DNA of 64,000 bases from Tritrichomonas musculus (Eukaryota > Parabasalia > Tritrichomonadida > Tritrichomonadidae): contig JAPFFF010000050.1 in assembly GCA_039105265.1 (NCBI GenBank), positions 744,001 to 808,000 on the forward strand. The letters run 5' to 3'. The notes beneath the pieces are model-generated. The model ran no database searches. It was not told the DNA's origin and saw nothing but the letters and a program-made list of their open reading frames with translations. Numbering within the stretch: position 1 is the first letter of the stretch; every line of letters begins with the position of its first letter. Shown here piece after piece: positions 21,236 to 31,110 of the stretch. The translations under genes and the position numbers were made by a program.

Positions 21236-22375
21236 ATGGATATACCTGATTATCTAGCAGAGAAAAAACATCTTCAGACATGTATTCTTGACTATTTAGA
21301 TAAAGGTAAAAATATTATTATGGAAAATTCATTAATTAAATTATTAAATGATCCCAAATATCTAGCTGACAAGGCAGAATTAAAAGCAGTTTTATATTTA
21401 ATTTCCCGTATAACAAATAACCATCATCGATATACAGTTTTTTACGACAAAATCAAAGAGATATTTACTCATTTTAAAGATCCGATTGCCAAAAACCTTT
21501 CAAACCGCGAAATATTCGATATATTTAGGAGCAACAAGCGAATCCTCTTACTACTTATCAAAGAAAAATACTTAGAAGTTGATCAATCGATTTCAAATTC
21601 AATTCAAAGGAGCAACTTTTTGAAAGCAAATTACATTTCTTATTTTTTACCAGAAATCAAGAATTTTATTGACGAACAAACCCGCAAAGAAATCAAAAAA
21701 GATCTTCTTGAAGTAAGTAACAACAATTTTGGCCTTTTTGACGACAAAAGAAACGTTGGTGAGAACGATAGCGATGTTTGCAATTTGATAAGAAAAGATT
21801 CAATTGATGAATTTGTCAAATTTGCTGACAAAAATTATTTATCATTTAAATCAACAATTGAAGAATCTATCTTTGAAACAAACCCATTTTTGATCGGTAA
21901 AAAACCGTCATTAATTGAATACGCATCGTTTTTCGGTTCAATTCAAATTATCAAATTTTTGGTGTCAAAAAAAGTTGAATTAACTCCATCGTTGTGGCTT
22001 TATGCCGTTCATGGCAACAACCAAGAGTTACTTACTTATCTTCGTGATAATAGTGTGCAGCCTCCTGATGCCTCTTTCAAGAGCTGCCTTGTTGAATCGA
22101 TCAAATGTCACCACAATGAAATTGCTGATTTCATTCAAAATAATTTGCTTTCTATTCAATCCGATGAAAAAGTGGATGACATCATCTTTTCAAACGCTCT
22201 TAAATACCTCAATTACGTGCTCATTAATCAGGACTTAAATGACATTTTGGTGTTTTATTATCTATGCCAAAATGACAATTTAACTCTCGTTGAAAAGCTC
22301 TTGAATGAAAAGGATTTGAGCTCAAAAATTAATACAAAAATCGTTTTAAAATTTTTTTTTTGTTACAAAGTTTAA
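21236..22375 (+). CDS. DUF3447-ankyrin-LRR protein, N-terminal part (379 aa to first stop)
   Basis: Start MDIPDYLAEKKHLQ matches the start type of the three paralogues here. The first about 160 residues are a helical N-terminal region (LYLISRITNNHHRYTVFYDK; NREIFDIFRSNKRILLLLIK). Residues about 170-310 carry the DUF3447 signature: RNVGENDSDVCNLIRKDSI, ESIFETNPFLI, KPSLIEYASFFGSIQIIKFL, SLWLYAVHGNN, ESIKCHHNEIADFI. An ankyrin-type helix pair follows (LVEKLLNEKDLSSKINTKI), where the frame enters AT-rich spacer and stops. The protein is probably an intracellular ankyrin scaffold; its function is unknown. The next module (22502-22600) is in the same frame, and the LRR part (22779-24005) is in another. 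Either the gene is processed in an unknown way or it is broken. Confidence 0.85.
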   Translation: MDIPDYLAEKKHLQTCILDYLDKGKNIIMENSLIKLLNDPKYLADKAELKAVLYLISRITNNHHRYTVFYDKIKEIFTHFKDPIAKNLSNREIFDIFRSNKRILLLLIKEKYLEVDQSISNSIQRSNFLKANYISYFLPEIKNFIDEQTRKEIKKDLLEVSNNNFGLFDDKRNVGENDSDVCNLIRKDSIDEFVKFADKNYLSFKSTIEESIFETNPFLIGKKPSLIEYASFFGSIQIIKFLVSKKVELTPSLWLYAVHGNNQELLTYLRDNSVQPPDASFKSCLVESIKCHHNEIADFIQNNLLSIQSDEKVDDIIFSNALKYLNYVLINQDLNDILVFYYLCQNDNLTLVEKLLNEKDLSSKINTKIVLKFFFCYKV

Positions 22376-22501
22376 ATTGTTTAATTAATGTAGTTTTTAA
22401 ATTAATTAGTTTTTCTAATGGAATTCCAAATGTGCTTTTTTTGAATGATGATTCAATTTTAATTGAATTTTTAATGAAATTTTAAACAAAAATTTTTTTT
22501 A

Positions 22502-22600
22502 AATAAAACTCCATTGTTTATTGCTGTTGAAAAAGGAAGAACTGACATTGTACAACTTTTATTAGCATTACCTAATATTGATGTTAATATGAGATCAATT
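22502..22600 (+). CDS. Isolated single ankyrin repeat module of the 21236-24005 gene
   Basis: Exactly 33 codons, NKTPLFIAVEKGRTDIVQLL and then LALPNIDVNMRSI, form one complete ankyrin repeat, in the same frame as the upstream DUF3447 part. It lies between stop-containing AT-rich spacers (22340-22501 and 22601-22778). The motif AATGAAATT occurs about 25 bases before it. It has no ATG start of its own, which argues for an exon-like piece rather than a separate gene. Confidence 0.7.
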
Positions 22601-22778
22601 TTTTTTTATTATTATTCATTTAGTTTGAAATTAAATCATTTTAATGACATTTAAAAATCATTGAAATTTTATAAAATTTTCTAAAAAAATTTTTTTTGAA
22701 TAAAATTTCAATTTTATTGATTTTTATACAATTAATAATTTAAATTCAAAATGAAATTTAAAATATTCCAAATTTAAT

Positions 22779-24005
22779 AAATCATTATTGCACATTGCTG
22801 TTGATAAAGGAAACCAAGAAATCTTACAACTTTTACTAGAACACAAGAAGACGAGGCTAAGCAAGCACACTTTTTACAACTGCAAAACATTGACCCAAAT
22901 CACGATTCCTTCCAATATAACAACGATTGGAGAAGGAGCGTTTGGCGGGTGTTCATCATTACGAGAAATCACAATCCATCCATCAGTAGATGTGATTGGC
23001 AGAGGCGCATTTCAGAATTGTTCATCATTGACAGAAATCACTCTTCCTTATTCCGTTGATACCATCAATGGCTCCGCATTTGAAGGATGCACCTCATTGA
23101 AAGAAGTCACGTTATCGTCATCAACGACAACAATTTGTGAATATGCATTCTACAAGTGCAAATCATTGGAACGAATTGTTATTCCTCCTTCAGTGACCAC
23201 CATTGGCGACTCAGCCTTTCGTGAATGTTCGTCATTAATTGAAATCAACATTCCTTCAATTTTACGAATTGAAAGGGAAGTGTTTAGAGGTTGTTCTTCA
23301 TTGGCTCGAATAACAATTCCTTCTTCTGTTAAAGCAATTGCTGAATATGCATTCAAAGAATGTTCTTCTTTGTCTGAAATAACAATTCCTGAATCAGTGA
23401 TTGAAATCGGTTGTAATTGTTTCCATCTTTGTTTATCTTTAATAAACATTTCAATTCTTTCGCCTTTGAAACGAATTGAAAAAGAAACTTTTAGAAACTG
23501 CTCTTCATTAAAAGAAATAAATATACCTTCTTCTGTCACATTCATTGGTGAGTCAGCTTTCAAAGATTGTTCTTCTCTTCCTGTTTTAGTGATTCCAAAC
23601 TCTGTGACTGAAATTGAATCGCATGCATTCGAATCTTGCTCTTCATTGACTGAAATGTCAATTCCTGAATCAATTGCAAGAATTGAATATGAAACTTTTA
23701 ATGGATGTTCTTCATTGAAAAATGTTTCTCTCGCTGATTCTGTTACTTTCATAGGACAGTCTGCTTTCAAAGAATGCACTTCACTAACCGAAGTAACATT
23801 CCCTCCTTCTTTAACGACAATTGGATACAACTCATTCTTTGGCTGCTCGTCTCTATCTAAGGTTGAAATTCCTTCTTCTGTGAAATTGATTGAGAGTAAT
23901 GCATTTTCTGAATGCCCAAAATTAGAGAAAGTTGATGTGCCTTCTTCAACAACTCTAGGATATTGTGTTTTCCCTGATAAAACAGAAATTACAACAATTG
24001 ACTAA
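22779..24005 (+). CDS. BspA-like leucine-rich repeat part of the 21236-24005 gene
   Basis: Begins KSLLHIAVDKGNQEILQLLL, an ankyrin half-repeat, and passes straight into about 15 BspA/TpLRR repeats of 23 residues of the form CSSLxEITIPxSVTxIGxxAF (LRR_5 type), ending ITTID. Such repeats mediate binding in trichomonad surface and scaffold proteins. The first in-frame ATG lies near residue 288, so this 409-codon block cannot be a gene of its own: it must be the 3' part of the gene starting at 21236. There is no signal peptide or membrane anchor. A minus-strand frame over 23150-23830 is a shadow of the repeats. Confidence 0.85.
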   Translation, partial: KSLLHIAVDKGNQEILQLLLEHKKTRLSKHTFYNCKTLTQITIPSNITTIGEGAFGGCSSLREITIHPSVDVIGRGAFQNCSSLTEITLPYSVDTINGSAFEGCTSLKEVTLSSSTTTICEYAFYKCKSLERIVIPPSVTTIGDSAFRECSSLIEINIPSILRIEREVFRGCSSLARITIPSSVKAIAEYAFKECSSLSEITIPESVIEIGCNCFHLCLSLINISILSPLKRIEKETFRNCSSLKEINIPSSVTFIGESAFKDCSSLPVLVIPNSVTEIESHAFESCSSLTEMSIPESIARIEYETFNGCSSLKNVSLADSVTFIGQSAFKECTSLTEVTFPPSLTTIGYNSFFGCSSLSKVEIPSSVKLIESNAFSECPKLEKVDVPSSTTLGYCVFPDKTEITTID

Positions 24006-24293
24006 AAATCTATTTTTTTTTTTTTCTTATAAATTTTTCTTCTTTTTTCATTTTTTTTGCAAATGTTTAAAAGATTAATTCTACACCAATTCTGTTTATT
24101 TTTATAAAAATTCTCTGAAAATTGAGAACATTTGATTGCAAATATAGGTATTCTTTCCAATGATCATAAATTCTTAATTTCTTAATTTTTGTTTTAATTT
24201 CTCTAGATTAAACTTTCAAATGATGCTTTATAGAAAAAATTATTTGAGATATCTTTAAATAATACAAAAATATATGAGTATTGAAATTTTTTT

Positions 24294-25508
24294 TTATAAA
24301 ACTTCAGTTTTCGATGGAAAAGCATTTTCCCCAATTGAAACATGTTTTGATTTCAGTTCTACTTTTTCTAATGACCTGCAATCTTGAAATGCGTTTTCTC
24401 CAATTGATATTACCAAACTTGGAATTGTAATTTTTTTTAATGATAAACATTCACCAAATGCATTTTCCCCAATTGAAGATATATTTAATGGGAGTGATAT
24501 TTTTGACAATGAAGTACACTTATAAAAAGTGAAATTTGCAATTAATTTCAAAGGAGAAGGATTTTCAAATGATATTTGTCCCAAAGATGAACAAAAACTG
24601 AAGGCATATTGATTGATAGATGATACAGAAGAAGGAATTGACATTTTTTTCAGAGAAGTACATCCTTGGAAGGCATAAGAATCAATTATTTTTACAGAAT
24701 TTGGTATCGATATTTGCACCAATGATTGACAATTAAAAAAAACATGATTTTCAAATGATTCGATTTGTGTTGGATATTCGAAAATAACTTTTTCTAAAGA
24801 TAAACAGTTCGAAAATGCATATTCATTTATCTTTTTGACAGAAGAAGGAATAGAAATTTGTTTCAAAGATATACAGGAAGAAAATGCATACAAACAAATG
24901 TCTGTCAAAGAAGAATTTTTTTCAAACTTCACTTCATTTAATGATTCACAATGACAAAATGCAGATGAGTAAATAGTATTGATTGATGATGGAATATTTA
25001 TCTTTTTTAATGATGCATTATTTTTAAAAAGACCAGAAGAAATTGAAGTTATTGAAGAAGGAATTAATATATCTTTAAGTGGACAACCTTCAAAAGCCTT
25101 TACCTCAATTTCTGTTACAGATGATGGGATTGATATATGTTCTAACGATTCACATCTTAAAAATGCACTATACCTTATTTGAATTACAGAATTTGGTATT
25201 ATTATTCTCTTTAATGATTTACAACAATGAAAGGCATAATGACCTATATACGTAACTGTTGATGGAATTACTATTTCTGTCAACTGGGTATTAAAAGAAA
25301 AACAAAATTTTCCAATTTTTACTCCATTATATGATAAAAGTAAATGTAAAAGTTCGTTATCAACTGTTGCAGCATAATTCAATAACGTAATATAAAAAAA
25401 ATTTTTTTTAATTTCATTACAAAATTTTTTTTTTAGAATTTCATAAATCAAAAACATATAAAACTTCATAACTATCAATAACATTAAATATGGAAGAAAA
25501 AATTTCAT
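24294..25508 (-). CDS. BspA-like LRR part of the 24294-26652 gene
   Basis: From about 25388 it reads TLLNYAATVDNELLHLLLSY (degenerate ankyrin) and then KIGKFCFSFNTQLTEIVIPS, leading into about 14 BspA-like 23-residue LRRs (CxSLKxISIPSSVxxIxxxAF), ending SIGENAFPSKTEVL. The first 40 codons (25389-25508) are AT-rich spacer that is open by chance. They include ATGAAATTTTTTC (25508) and AATGAAATTAAAAA, the same spacer motif seen before ankyrin modules elsewhere. It overlaps the DUF3447 frame (ending 25441) in another frame, so the two parts cannot be one uninterrupted protein. Confidence 0.85.
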   Translation of the reverse strand: MKFFLPYLMLLIVMKFYMFLIYEILKKKFCNEIKKNFFYITLLNYAATVDNELLHLLLSYNGVKIGKFCFSFNTQLTEIVIPSTVTYIGHYAFHCCKSLKRIIIPNSVIQIRYSAFLRCESLEHISIPSSVTEIEVKAFEGCPLKDILIPSSITSISSGLFKNNASLKKINIPSSINTIYSSAFCHCESLNEVKFEKNSSLTDICLYAFSSCISLKQISIPSSVKKINEYAFSNCLSLEKVIFEYPTQIESFENHVFFNCQSLVQISIPNSVKIIDSYAFQGCTSLKKMSIPSSVSSINQYAFSFCSSLGQISFENPSPLKLIANFTFYKCTSLSKISLPLNISSIGENAFGECLSLKKITIPSLVISIGENAFQDCRSLEKVELKSKHVSIGENAFPSKTEVL

Positions 25509-26652
25509 TCTTATAAAATAATGTATAAATGATCATTATATTTGTATCTATTCTTTTGTTCTCTAATAAATACCAAACCATTGAATAATAGCCACTTTTG
25601 CATGCATATATAAAATAATCACTGTCATTCATTTTTTTAGGGAAATATGCAAAATTATATAATTTGAATATATCATCACATTGAACAATATTATTAATAT
25701 TGTTATTTAGCAGATTTCGTTCAATATAATTTGCTATATGGTTATGATGACATTTAATTGACTCATTAATACATAATTCAAATAATAAATCTTTATCATT
25801 ACCAAAAGCATATTTTTGTTCAAGAAAATTAATAATTTCAGCATCATCACCATGAATAGCATAGTTCCATATTTCTTCTGTTAATTTCGCGTTGTTTTTA
25901 AATAGATATTGAAAAATTTGAATAGATCCATTGAAAGCTGCGCATTCGATCAATGTAGTTTTTCTATGATCAATTAAAAATTGATTTGTTTCAAAAATTG
26001 ATTCTTCAATACAACTATCTAATGAATAATCTTCTCGATTGACAAATGTAATGAATTCTTCGATAGAATCGTTTTGAATCATTTCACATACGACTGAATT
26101 ATTTTTACCTTTCTTTCGTTTCTCTTCAAATGCTGAATAATCTTCATTATATGCATTTAAAATGCAATTATAAATGTCATTGTAATCAGTGCTTTCATTA
26201 TCATTTATTTGCTCAATGTATTTCAAAAACTCTGGTGCAAAATATTCGGGATATTTGCCTTTTCTGAATTCTTCTTTCATTAGTTCTTTGAAGATTTCTT
26301 GGTCGAATGATATTATGTCTTGTTCAATGAGAAATAAAAGAACTCTTTTGTTGCTTTTGAAAACATTGAAAATCTCGTCATTTGTATAGTAATTTTTCAT
26401 TTCACTTTGAAATAATAAAATGATTTTTTCGATTTTTTCGAAGAAACTTTCGTATCGATGATAATTATCTGCAATTTTGCTAAGTAAATTAAGAAACAAT
26501 TTTAATTCATGCTTGTCCATTCTGATTTCCTGTTCTTCAATATAATTGACAAGATTTTGATAGTTTTCTTCTACGTTGTCTTCATTTTTTATAAAATCGA
26601 TGAGATCTGCTTGAATCGTTTGAAGCTTTTCGATGTAATCTTGAATGCTCAT
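25441..26652 (-). CDS. DUF3447-ankyrin protein, N-terminal part of the 24294-26652 gene
   Basis: The start chosen is MSIQDYIEKLQTIQADL (ATG at 26652), because the paralogues start the same way and an initiator-like TCACACTTCATT lies 22 bases upstream. The open frame extends 22 codons further, but without homology. It has the helical N-terminal region (LFLNLLSKIADNYHRYESFF; DEIFNVFKSNKRVLLFLIEQ), then DUF3447: KGKNNSVVCEMIQNDSI, ESIFETNQFLI, TTLIECAAFNGSIQIFQYL, IWNYAIHGDDAEII, ESIKCHHNHIANYI. It ends in an ankyrin module, YYSMVWYLLENKRIDTNIMI, and then spacer. It converges tail-to-tail on the paralogue at 21236-24005, 288 bases apart. Confidence 0.85.
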   Translation of the reverse strand: MSIQDYIEKLQTIQADLIDFIKNEDNVEENYQNLVNYIEEQEIRMDKHELKLFLNLLSKIADNYHRYESFFEKIEKIILLFQSEMKNYYTNDEIFNVFKSNKRVLLFLIEQDIISFDQEIFKELMKEEFRKGKYPEYFAPEFLKYIEQINDNESTDYNDIYNCILNAYNEDYSAFEEKRKKGKNNSVVCEMIQNDSIEEFITFVNREDYSLDSCIEESIFETNQFLIDHRKTTLIECAAFNGSIQIFQYLFKNNAKLTEEIWNYAIHGDDAEIINFLEQKYAFGNDKDLLFELCINESIKCHHNHIANYIERNLLNNNINNIVQCDDIFKLYNFAYFPKKMNDSDYFIYACKSGYYSMVWYLLENKRIDTNIMIIYTLFYKNEIFSSIFNVIDSYEVLYVFDL

Positions 26653-26664
26653 ATATATATATAA

Positions 26665-26676
26665 AATGAAGTGTGA
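26665..26676 (-). promoter_or_regulatory. Initiator-like element TCACACTTCATT
   Basis: On the minus strand TCACACTTCATT lies 13-24 bases before the ATG at 26652. It supports that start over the longer frame. Confidence 0.5.
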
Positions 26677-26912
26677 AGTCAAAAATAATCCTGAACGGTT
26701 TTGGTGAATTTTGATCATCTATCGTACTTTTATGAAATAATCATTTTTTTTTTTTTGAAAGGAACGATCAATCAAGGTCAAATAATTGTATTAAGGTATT
26801 ATTAGATGAAAGTAACTTTTAATAAATAATTTTTTTTTAAAAAAAATATTTATATTAGTATTTTTAGGAAATTAAACATAAGATGGAATTCGATTTTGGT
26901 GATGATATATCA

Positions 26913-29912
26913 TTAATCACTGTCATCATTGCTAATTACACTAATAGATGGAAGCCTTCGCATGCTTCTTCTCAAGGGGCTTTCTGTATCACTAATTTCA
27001 TTCATAATATTGTCTGCGATATTTTTTACTGAAATATCTTTTGATGGGAGAATCTTTTTCCAACTTCTGACTTCTGCTTTAGGATTTTTGATAATTGCAG
27101 CAATAAGATTCATTTCTGACTTTACTAATTCAATCTTTGAATGATGATCGTAATCATTAATTGCTCTCATACCAGGATTATCATTAATTCCAATAATAAG
27201 AGGATTCTTATCAGCATCAATCAAAAAATCGATACCTAGCAAGTTAAAAAAACGATGCAAAGGATTAATTTTTGAATTATCATCAATATCATATTTTTCA
27301 TCGTTGATTTTGCAGGCTTCTATTGCTTTTCCCCGTAATTGTTTGTAAATTGAAAGTACAGCCAAAGCTGAAATACGTTGAATTTCCTTCCATATCGATT
27401 TGTTGCGTGATGAGATATCTCTAAGTATATTACGAGCAGACCGGATACTCATGAAAGTCGAACCAGGGGAAGGTTTTTTCTTAAATACGTATGAATCGCG
27501 GTTTTCAGATGTTGGACTAGTGAAAGGACTCGAGCAAAAATAAGCAAAACAATCTCTATAAATAAACATAGTAAACGGTCGCAAATTCGTTATTAAAACA
27601 AACACTCTAATATCAAATTTATAACCATCGATCAAATAAGGTGAAATAAAAGGTTGAATTGTAGTATTTACTCCTGGTTCAAAATTATCTGGATCTTCAA
27701 TAAGAGTAATTCCACGCTTTGATTGAACGTCATTTTTATTTACCCACAATTTTGAATTGATATCTGGTCGATGAGCATATTCACGAAATTGATCAATTTG
27801 TTCAGGCATTATAAATGTTTGAGGAAAAGTATTTTTCAAAACTGAAGGATATTTCTCCTTCAAGTCAAGCAAGCATTTAAACAAATTTGATTTATAGCAG
27901 ATCTGAAGAATTCCAGGAATTTTATTCACATGTTTAGTTGGCAGATAGTCATGATATTTATCCAAAGAGAAGAGTCCATCATACCATAAAATTGATGCCT
28001 TTTCTGGTACATTTCTGTTAATAATATTAATATTAAGGAGCTTTGGAACATCCCAATAAATAGGACTTGCCAACCTTCGAAATACAATACAAAATTGTGA
28101 AAGATCAGGTGAAGTGAAGTGATCATCATTATCATCATTTGAATCCGAATGGTCAATTAATTTGGCCTCTTCATTTTTAATGAATTCATCACAGAATTGC
28201 TTAGCTTTTTCATTTCCTTTTTCAGCCGCCATTTTGACATAGTTGCTCCCATCCCACTTGTCTGTCCTGATTCCATCACCGTTGAACAGCATCACTCCGT
28301 AGTTGAACATTGCGTCAATTTCGCCATGATCAGCAGCCATCTTCATCCAGTGGGCAGCCTTTTTCTTGTTCTTAGGAACATCTTTTCCAATGAGATACAA
28401 GAGGGCTAAGTTGTACATAGCAGCAACATAGCCACGACTCGCAAACTTTTCATAATAAACGGTCGCCTCACTTTTACACATTTCAACATAACACATCATC
28501 GCATCAGGGATTCCTTGATCAGCAGCCAACTTGAAGTAGAAAGCTGCCAATTTTTCATTACGAGGAACTCCATCACCATTAAGAAGCATTTCACCATATT
28601 TGACCATTGCTTTTGGATTACCTGAATCAGCCGACTTTTTCAAATAAACCGCCGCTTCCTCTTTGTTTTGATCGATTCCATTCCCATAGAATAACATCAG
28701 GCCGTAGTTGTTCATTGCTTTAATATTGCCTTTATCTGCAAACATTTTGTATATTCGAGCTGCTTCTTTCTTATCGGTGTCAAAACCGTCACCTCTCAAA
28801 AGTTTCCTGCCATAAATTAACATTGCATCGGAACTCCCGTTTTCACATGCTTGACGATAGAATTCACTCGCCTTCTTCTTGTCAATTTTAATGCCAGCAT
28901 CACCTCCGTCATAGAGAACTGCAAGATTGAACATCGAATCAGCATCGCCTTTTCGCGCTTTTTGAAGTAAATTTCTGAGAAAACTTGAACTCGAAAACCG
29001 TTGTTTAATTGAATCATTGAAAAGATCTAGATATGAATCTACTTCTTCATTGGTTATACCAAAATAATTCAGATATCGGTCAGTCAATAGTTCTTCTGTA
29101 ATTAAATCAAATGACGGACGTTTAACTGGTGTCTCCGACCAAGTAGACTCTAAAAAAGTTGTGATTTGTTCATCTTCAATTATGGTGGTGTCCGGACGTT
29201 TGCCTTTCAGAATATCCATTTGTAATCGAAAGGGAGTCGTGTTAACTTCATATGGAGCTTGGTTGGTAATGAGTTGGTAGGCAATTAATGAATATGAAAA
29301 AATATCAACTTTATTTGTGTAAGGTTCATCAGAAAGAATCTCGGGGGCTTGATATAATGGAGTTCCGACTTGTGAATTCATTAAAATTTGCGACGCTGAA
29401 ATATCTGATATAAAGGATATTCCAAAATCACATATATAAGGATAGTAATTGGAGTCTAGTAAAATATTACCGGGTTTAAGATCTCTGTGAATAATACTTT
29501 GCTCATGGATGGTTTTCATTCCTAGAGCAATTCCAAGTAATATGAGATATTTTTGTTTTGATGTTAATTTTTTCGGATTTAGAGTCGTTGTATTTTCTTT
29601 GAAAAACGTATCAAGAGAGCTGTTTTCCATATATTCGGTTATTATTACTGGAAAATTGTAACCTTGAAAATTTGTAAGACTATAACCATATATTTTTAAT
29701 ATAGATGGTCCTTTTACTCTTGAATAAGAATTCAATTCTTTGCTAAATTCTTGATTTTTTTCTGAATCATATAATTTTTTCATTTCTTTGGCTGCATACG
29801 GCTTTCCGGTTGCTTTATGTTTAACTAAATAAACCATAGCATAAGATCCTTCTCCGATTGCCTCTATAAATTCGTATTCACTTAAATCAATTTGGGGAAT
29901 TTCGTTATTCAT
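26913..29912 (-). CDS. Kinase / Sel1-repeat / tubulin-tyrosine-ligase-like fusion protein (999 aa)
   Basis: One unbroken frame with three domains. Residues about 12-275: TKL-like protein kinase with GEGSYAMVY (20-28), K42, H142-R143-D144 in IIHRDLKPGNILLD, D162-F-G, GTPLYQAPEIL; apparently active. Residues about 316-575: seven or eight Sel1-like repeats (DSMFNLAVLYDGG, AMNNYGLMLFYGNGI, AMFNYGVMLFNGDGI), which form a helical scaffold. An acidic linker DSNDDNDDH follows. Residues about 625-950: a TTL-like ATP-grasp domain, with FPQTFIMPEQ, SKRGITLIED, IQPFISPYLIDGYKFDIRVF, FMIYRD-type strand and LGIDFLIDADKNPLIIGIND. TTL enzymes add amino acids to tubulin tails. Here the usual metal-binding E of the ExN pair is G (IIGIND), so ligase activity may be lost. 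It may couple signalling to microtubules. No close gene shares its strand. Confidence 0.9.
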   Translation of the reverse strand: MNNEIPQIDLSEYEFIEAIGEGSYAMVYLVKHKATGKPYAAKEMKKLYDSEKNQEFSKELNSYSRVKGPSILKIYGYSLTNFQGYNFPVIITEYMENSSLDTFFKENTTTLNPKKLTSKQKYLILLGIALGMKTIHEQSIIHRDLKPGNILLDSNYYPYICDFGISFISDISASQILMNSQVGTPLYQAPEILSDEPYTNKVDIFSYSLIAYQLITNQAPYEVNTTPFRLQMDILKGKRPDTTIIEDEQITTFLESTWSETPVKRPSFDLITEELLTDRYLNYFGITNEEVDSYLDLFNDSIKQRFSSSSFLRNLLQKARKGDADSMFNLAVLYDGGDAGIKIDKKKASEFYRQACENGSSDAMLIYGRKLLRGDGFDTDKKEAARIYKMFADKGNIKAMNNYGLMLFYGNGIDQNKEEAAVYLKKSADSGNPKAMVKYGEMLLNGDGVPRNEKLAAFYFKLAADQGIPDAMMCYVEMCKSEATVYYEKFASRGYVAAMYNLALLYLIGKDVPKNKKKAAHWMKMAADHGEIDAMFNYGVMLFNGDGIRTDKWDGSNYVKMAAEKGNEKAKQFCDEFIKNEEAKLIDHSDSNDDNDDHFTSPDLSQFCIVFRRLASPIYWDVPKLLNINIINRNVPEKASILWYDGLFSLDKYHDYLPTKHVNKIPGILQICYKSNLFKCLLDLKEKYPSVLKNTFPQTFIMPEQIDQFREYAHRPDINSKLWVNKNDVQSKRGITLIEDPDNFEPGVNTTIQPFISPYLIDGYKFDIRVFVLITNLRPFTMFIYRDCFAYFCSSPFTSPTSENRDSYVFKKKPSPGSTFMSIRSARNILRDISSRNKSIWKEIQRISALAVLSIYKQLRGKAIEACKINDEKYDIDDNSKINPLHRFFNLLGIDFLIDADKNPLIIGINDNPGMRAINDYDHHSKIELVKSEMNLIAAIIKNPKAEVRSWKKILPSKDISVKNIADNIMNEISDTESPLRRSMRRLPSISVISNDDSD

Positions 29913-30420
29913 TCGAGTTTATTTGAATTATTTTGAATTAATCTAGATACTAGAATTTATTAGTCGGGAGTACGATAGATACTTTTTCAGAGCATAATTA
30001 ATAGTGTACTATAAAACGTTTTATCTCAATATAAAATCCTTATATAATATTTATATTTATTATTTATTTAAATCTATTTTTAATATTTTTTTTTATAATA
30101 TGATATACTTATAATATAGCTTTCTTTTTAAGATAATTTTTTTTTTTTTGAAAAAATTCTATATAGCAGAAATCACGTGATATGAAACTTTTTTTGAATT
30201 TAAAACGTGATCAACAAAATGCTACTTGGAATTTCTTAGTTTGCTTGCATTAGAGATAGTTTTACGCTTCAAACACCAAGAATGAATCCTAGTTCACTCA
30301 AAGAATGAATTTAAAAGAGATGTGACTTCCCAAAATTACGGAAATAAAAGCCATTTTTTGGTAATTTAGGTGATCGTTTTTCTTTTAAACCCACTTTTTG
30401 TGAGAAATCACATGAAGTGA

Positions 30421-30448
30421 AAAAAAAAAAAAAAAAAAAAAAAAAAAA
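30421..30448 (+). repeat. Poly(A) tract
   Basis: About 28 A in a row within the empty spacer 29913-30560. Nothing else is recognised in that spacer. Confidence 0.8.
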
Positions 30449-30561
30449 CAAGAAAACTAACGCGCGATATAATCATAAATCATTTAATAAATTATAATCA
30501 TTGAACATACATAAATGCTTTTTGTATTTTGAAATTCAATTAATAATTAATATCATTTAAT

Positions 30562-30842
30562 GACAACTTTTTGAGCTTTGCTCAAAAAGTTGTCATTCTT
30601 GAGATCTATTAGGTTTAATGTTTCATTTGTTTTCTTCATGAAAGTTGATTTATGTAAGTTTTGAAAAGAAATCAAATTTGAAAATAATAAAGGGCCACTT
30701 TTTGAGCGAAGCTCAAAAAGTGTCCAAGCATAAGATTCATTTCGGTTATGTAATAACTTGGTTATAGCTGGTTTTGATGTTTGAATATCTGATTTGAGGA
30801 GATTGCAAGAAACGCCACTTTTTGAGCTTCGCTCAAAAAGTG
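30562..30842. repeat. Three CTTTTTGAGC hairpins at about 125-bp spacing
   Basis: Three near-perfect hairpins: 30562-30594 (GACAACTTTTTGAGC / GCTCAAAAAGTTGTC, 3-nt loop), 30696-30722 and 30816-30842 (both CACTTTTTGAGC / GCTCAAAAAGTG). The last two differ only by having the loop inverted (GAA versus TTC), so one is the exact inverse of the other. Stems of 12-15 bp with 3-nt loops should form strong RNA or cruciform hairpins. No coding sequence lies here. Confidence 0.8.
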
Positions 30843-31110
30843 TCTATGCTTTAGATAATAATGGCGTAATAATACATTTTTCTTTCAAGAACATTGTTCT
30901 ATTTTAAGCAAGTATTCTATAAAAACAAACGATTAAAAGAAATAGAAAAATAATTGAGGGTCAATTTGGTTTCTCTTGTCATAAACATTTTTCATCAAAA
31001 AGTTATTTTATTTTTTATCTTTAAGAAAAAGTTATGTTTTATTTTTTACTCCAAGAAAAAGTTCATGAAACTTTTTTGACCGAAAAAAAATCAAATTATC
31101 TAGGTATCAC

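Noticed and set aside
22340-22778. Canonical trichomonad spliceosomal introns
   Set aside because: I looked for GTATGT-type donors and ACTAACACACAG acceptors at the module edges and saw none. Non-canonical removal stays open in the findings.
23150-23830. 226-codon minus-strand frame
   Set aside because: Antisense shadow of the BspA LRR repeats; the plus-strand frame has the repeat consensus.
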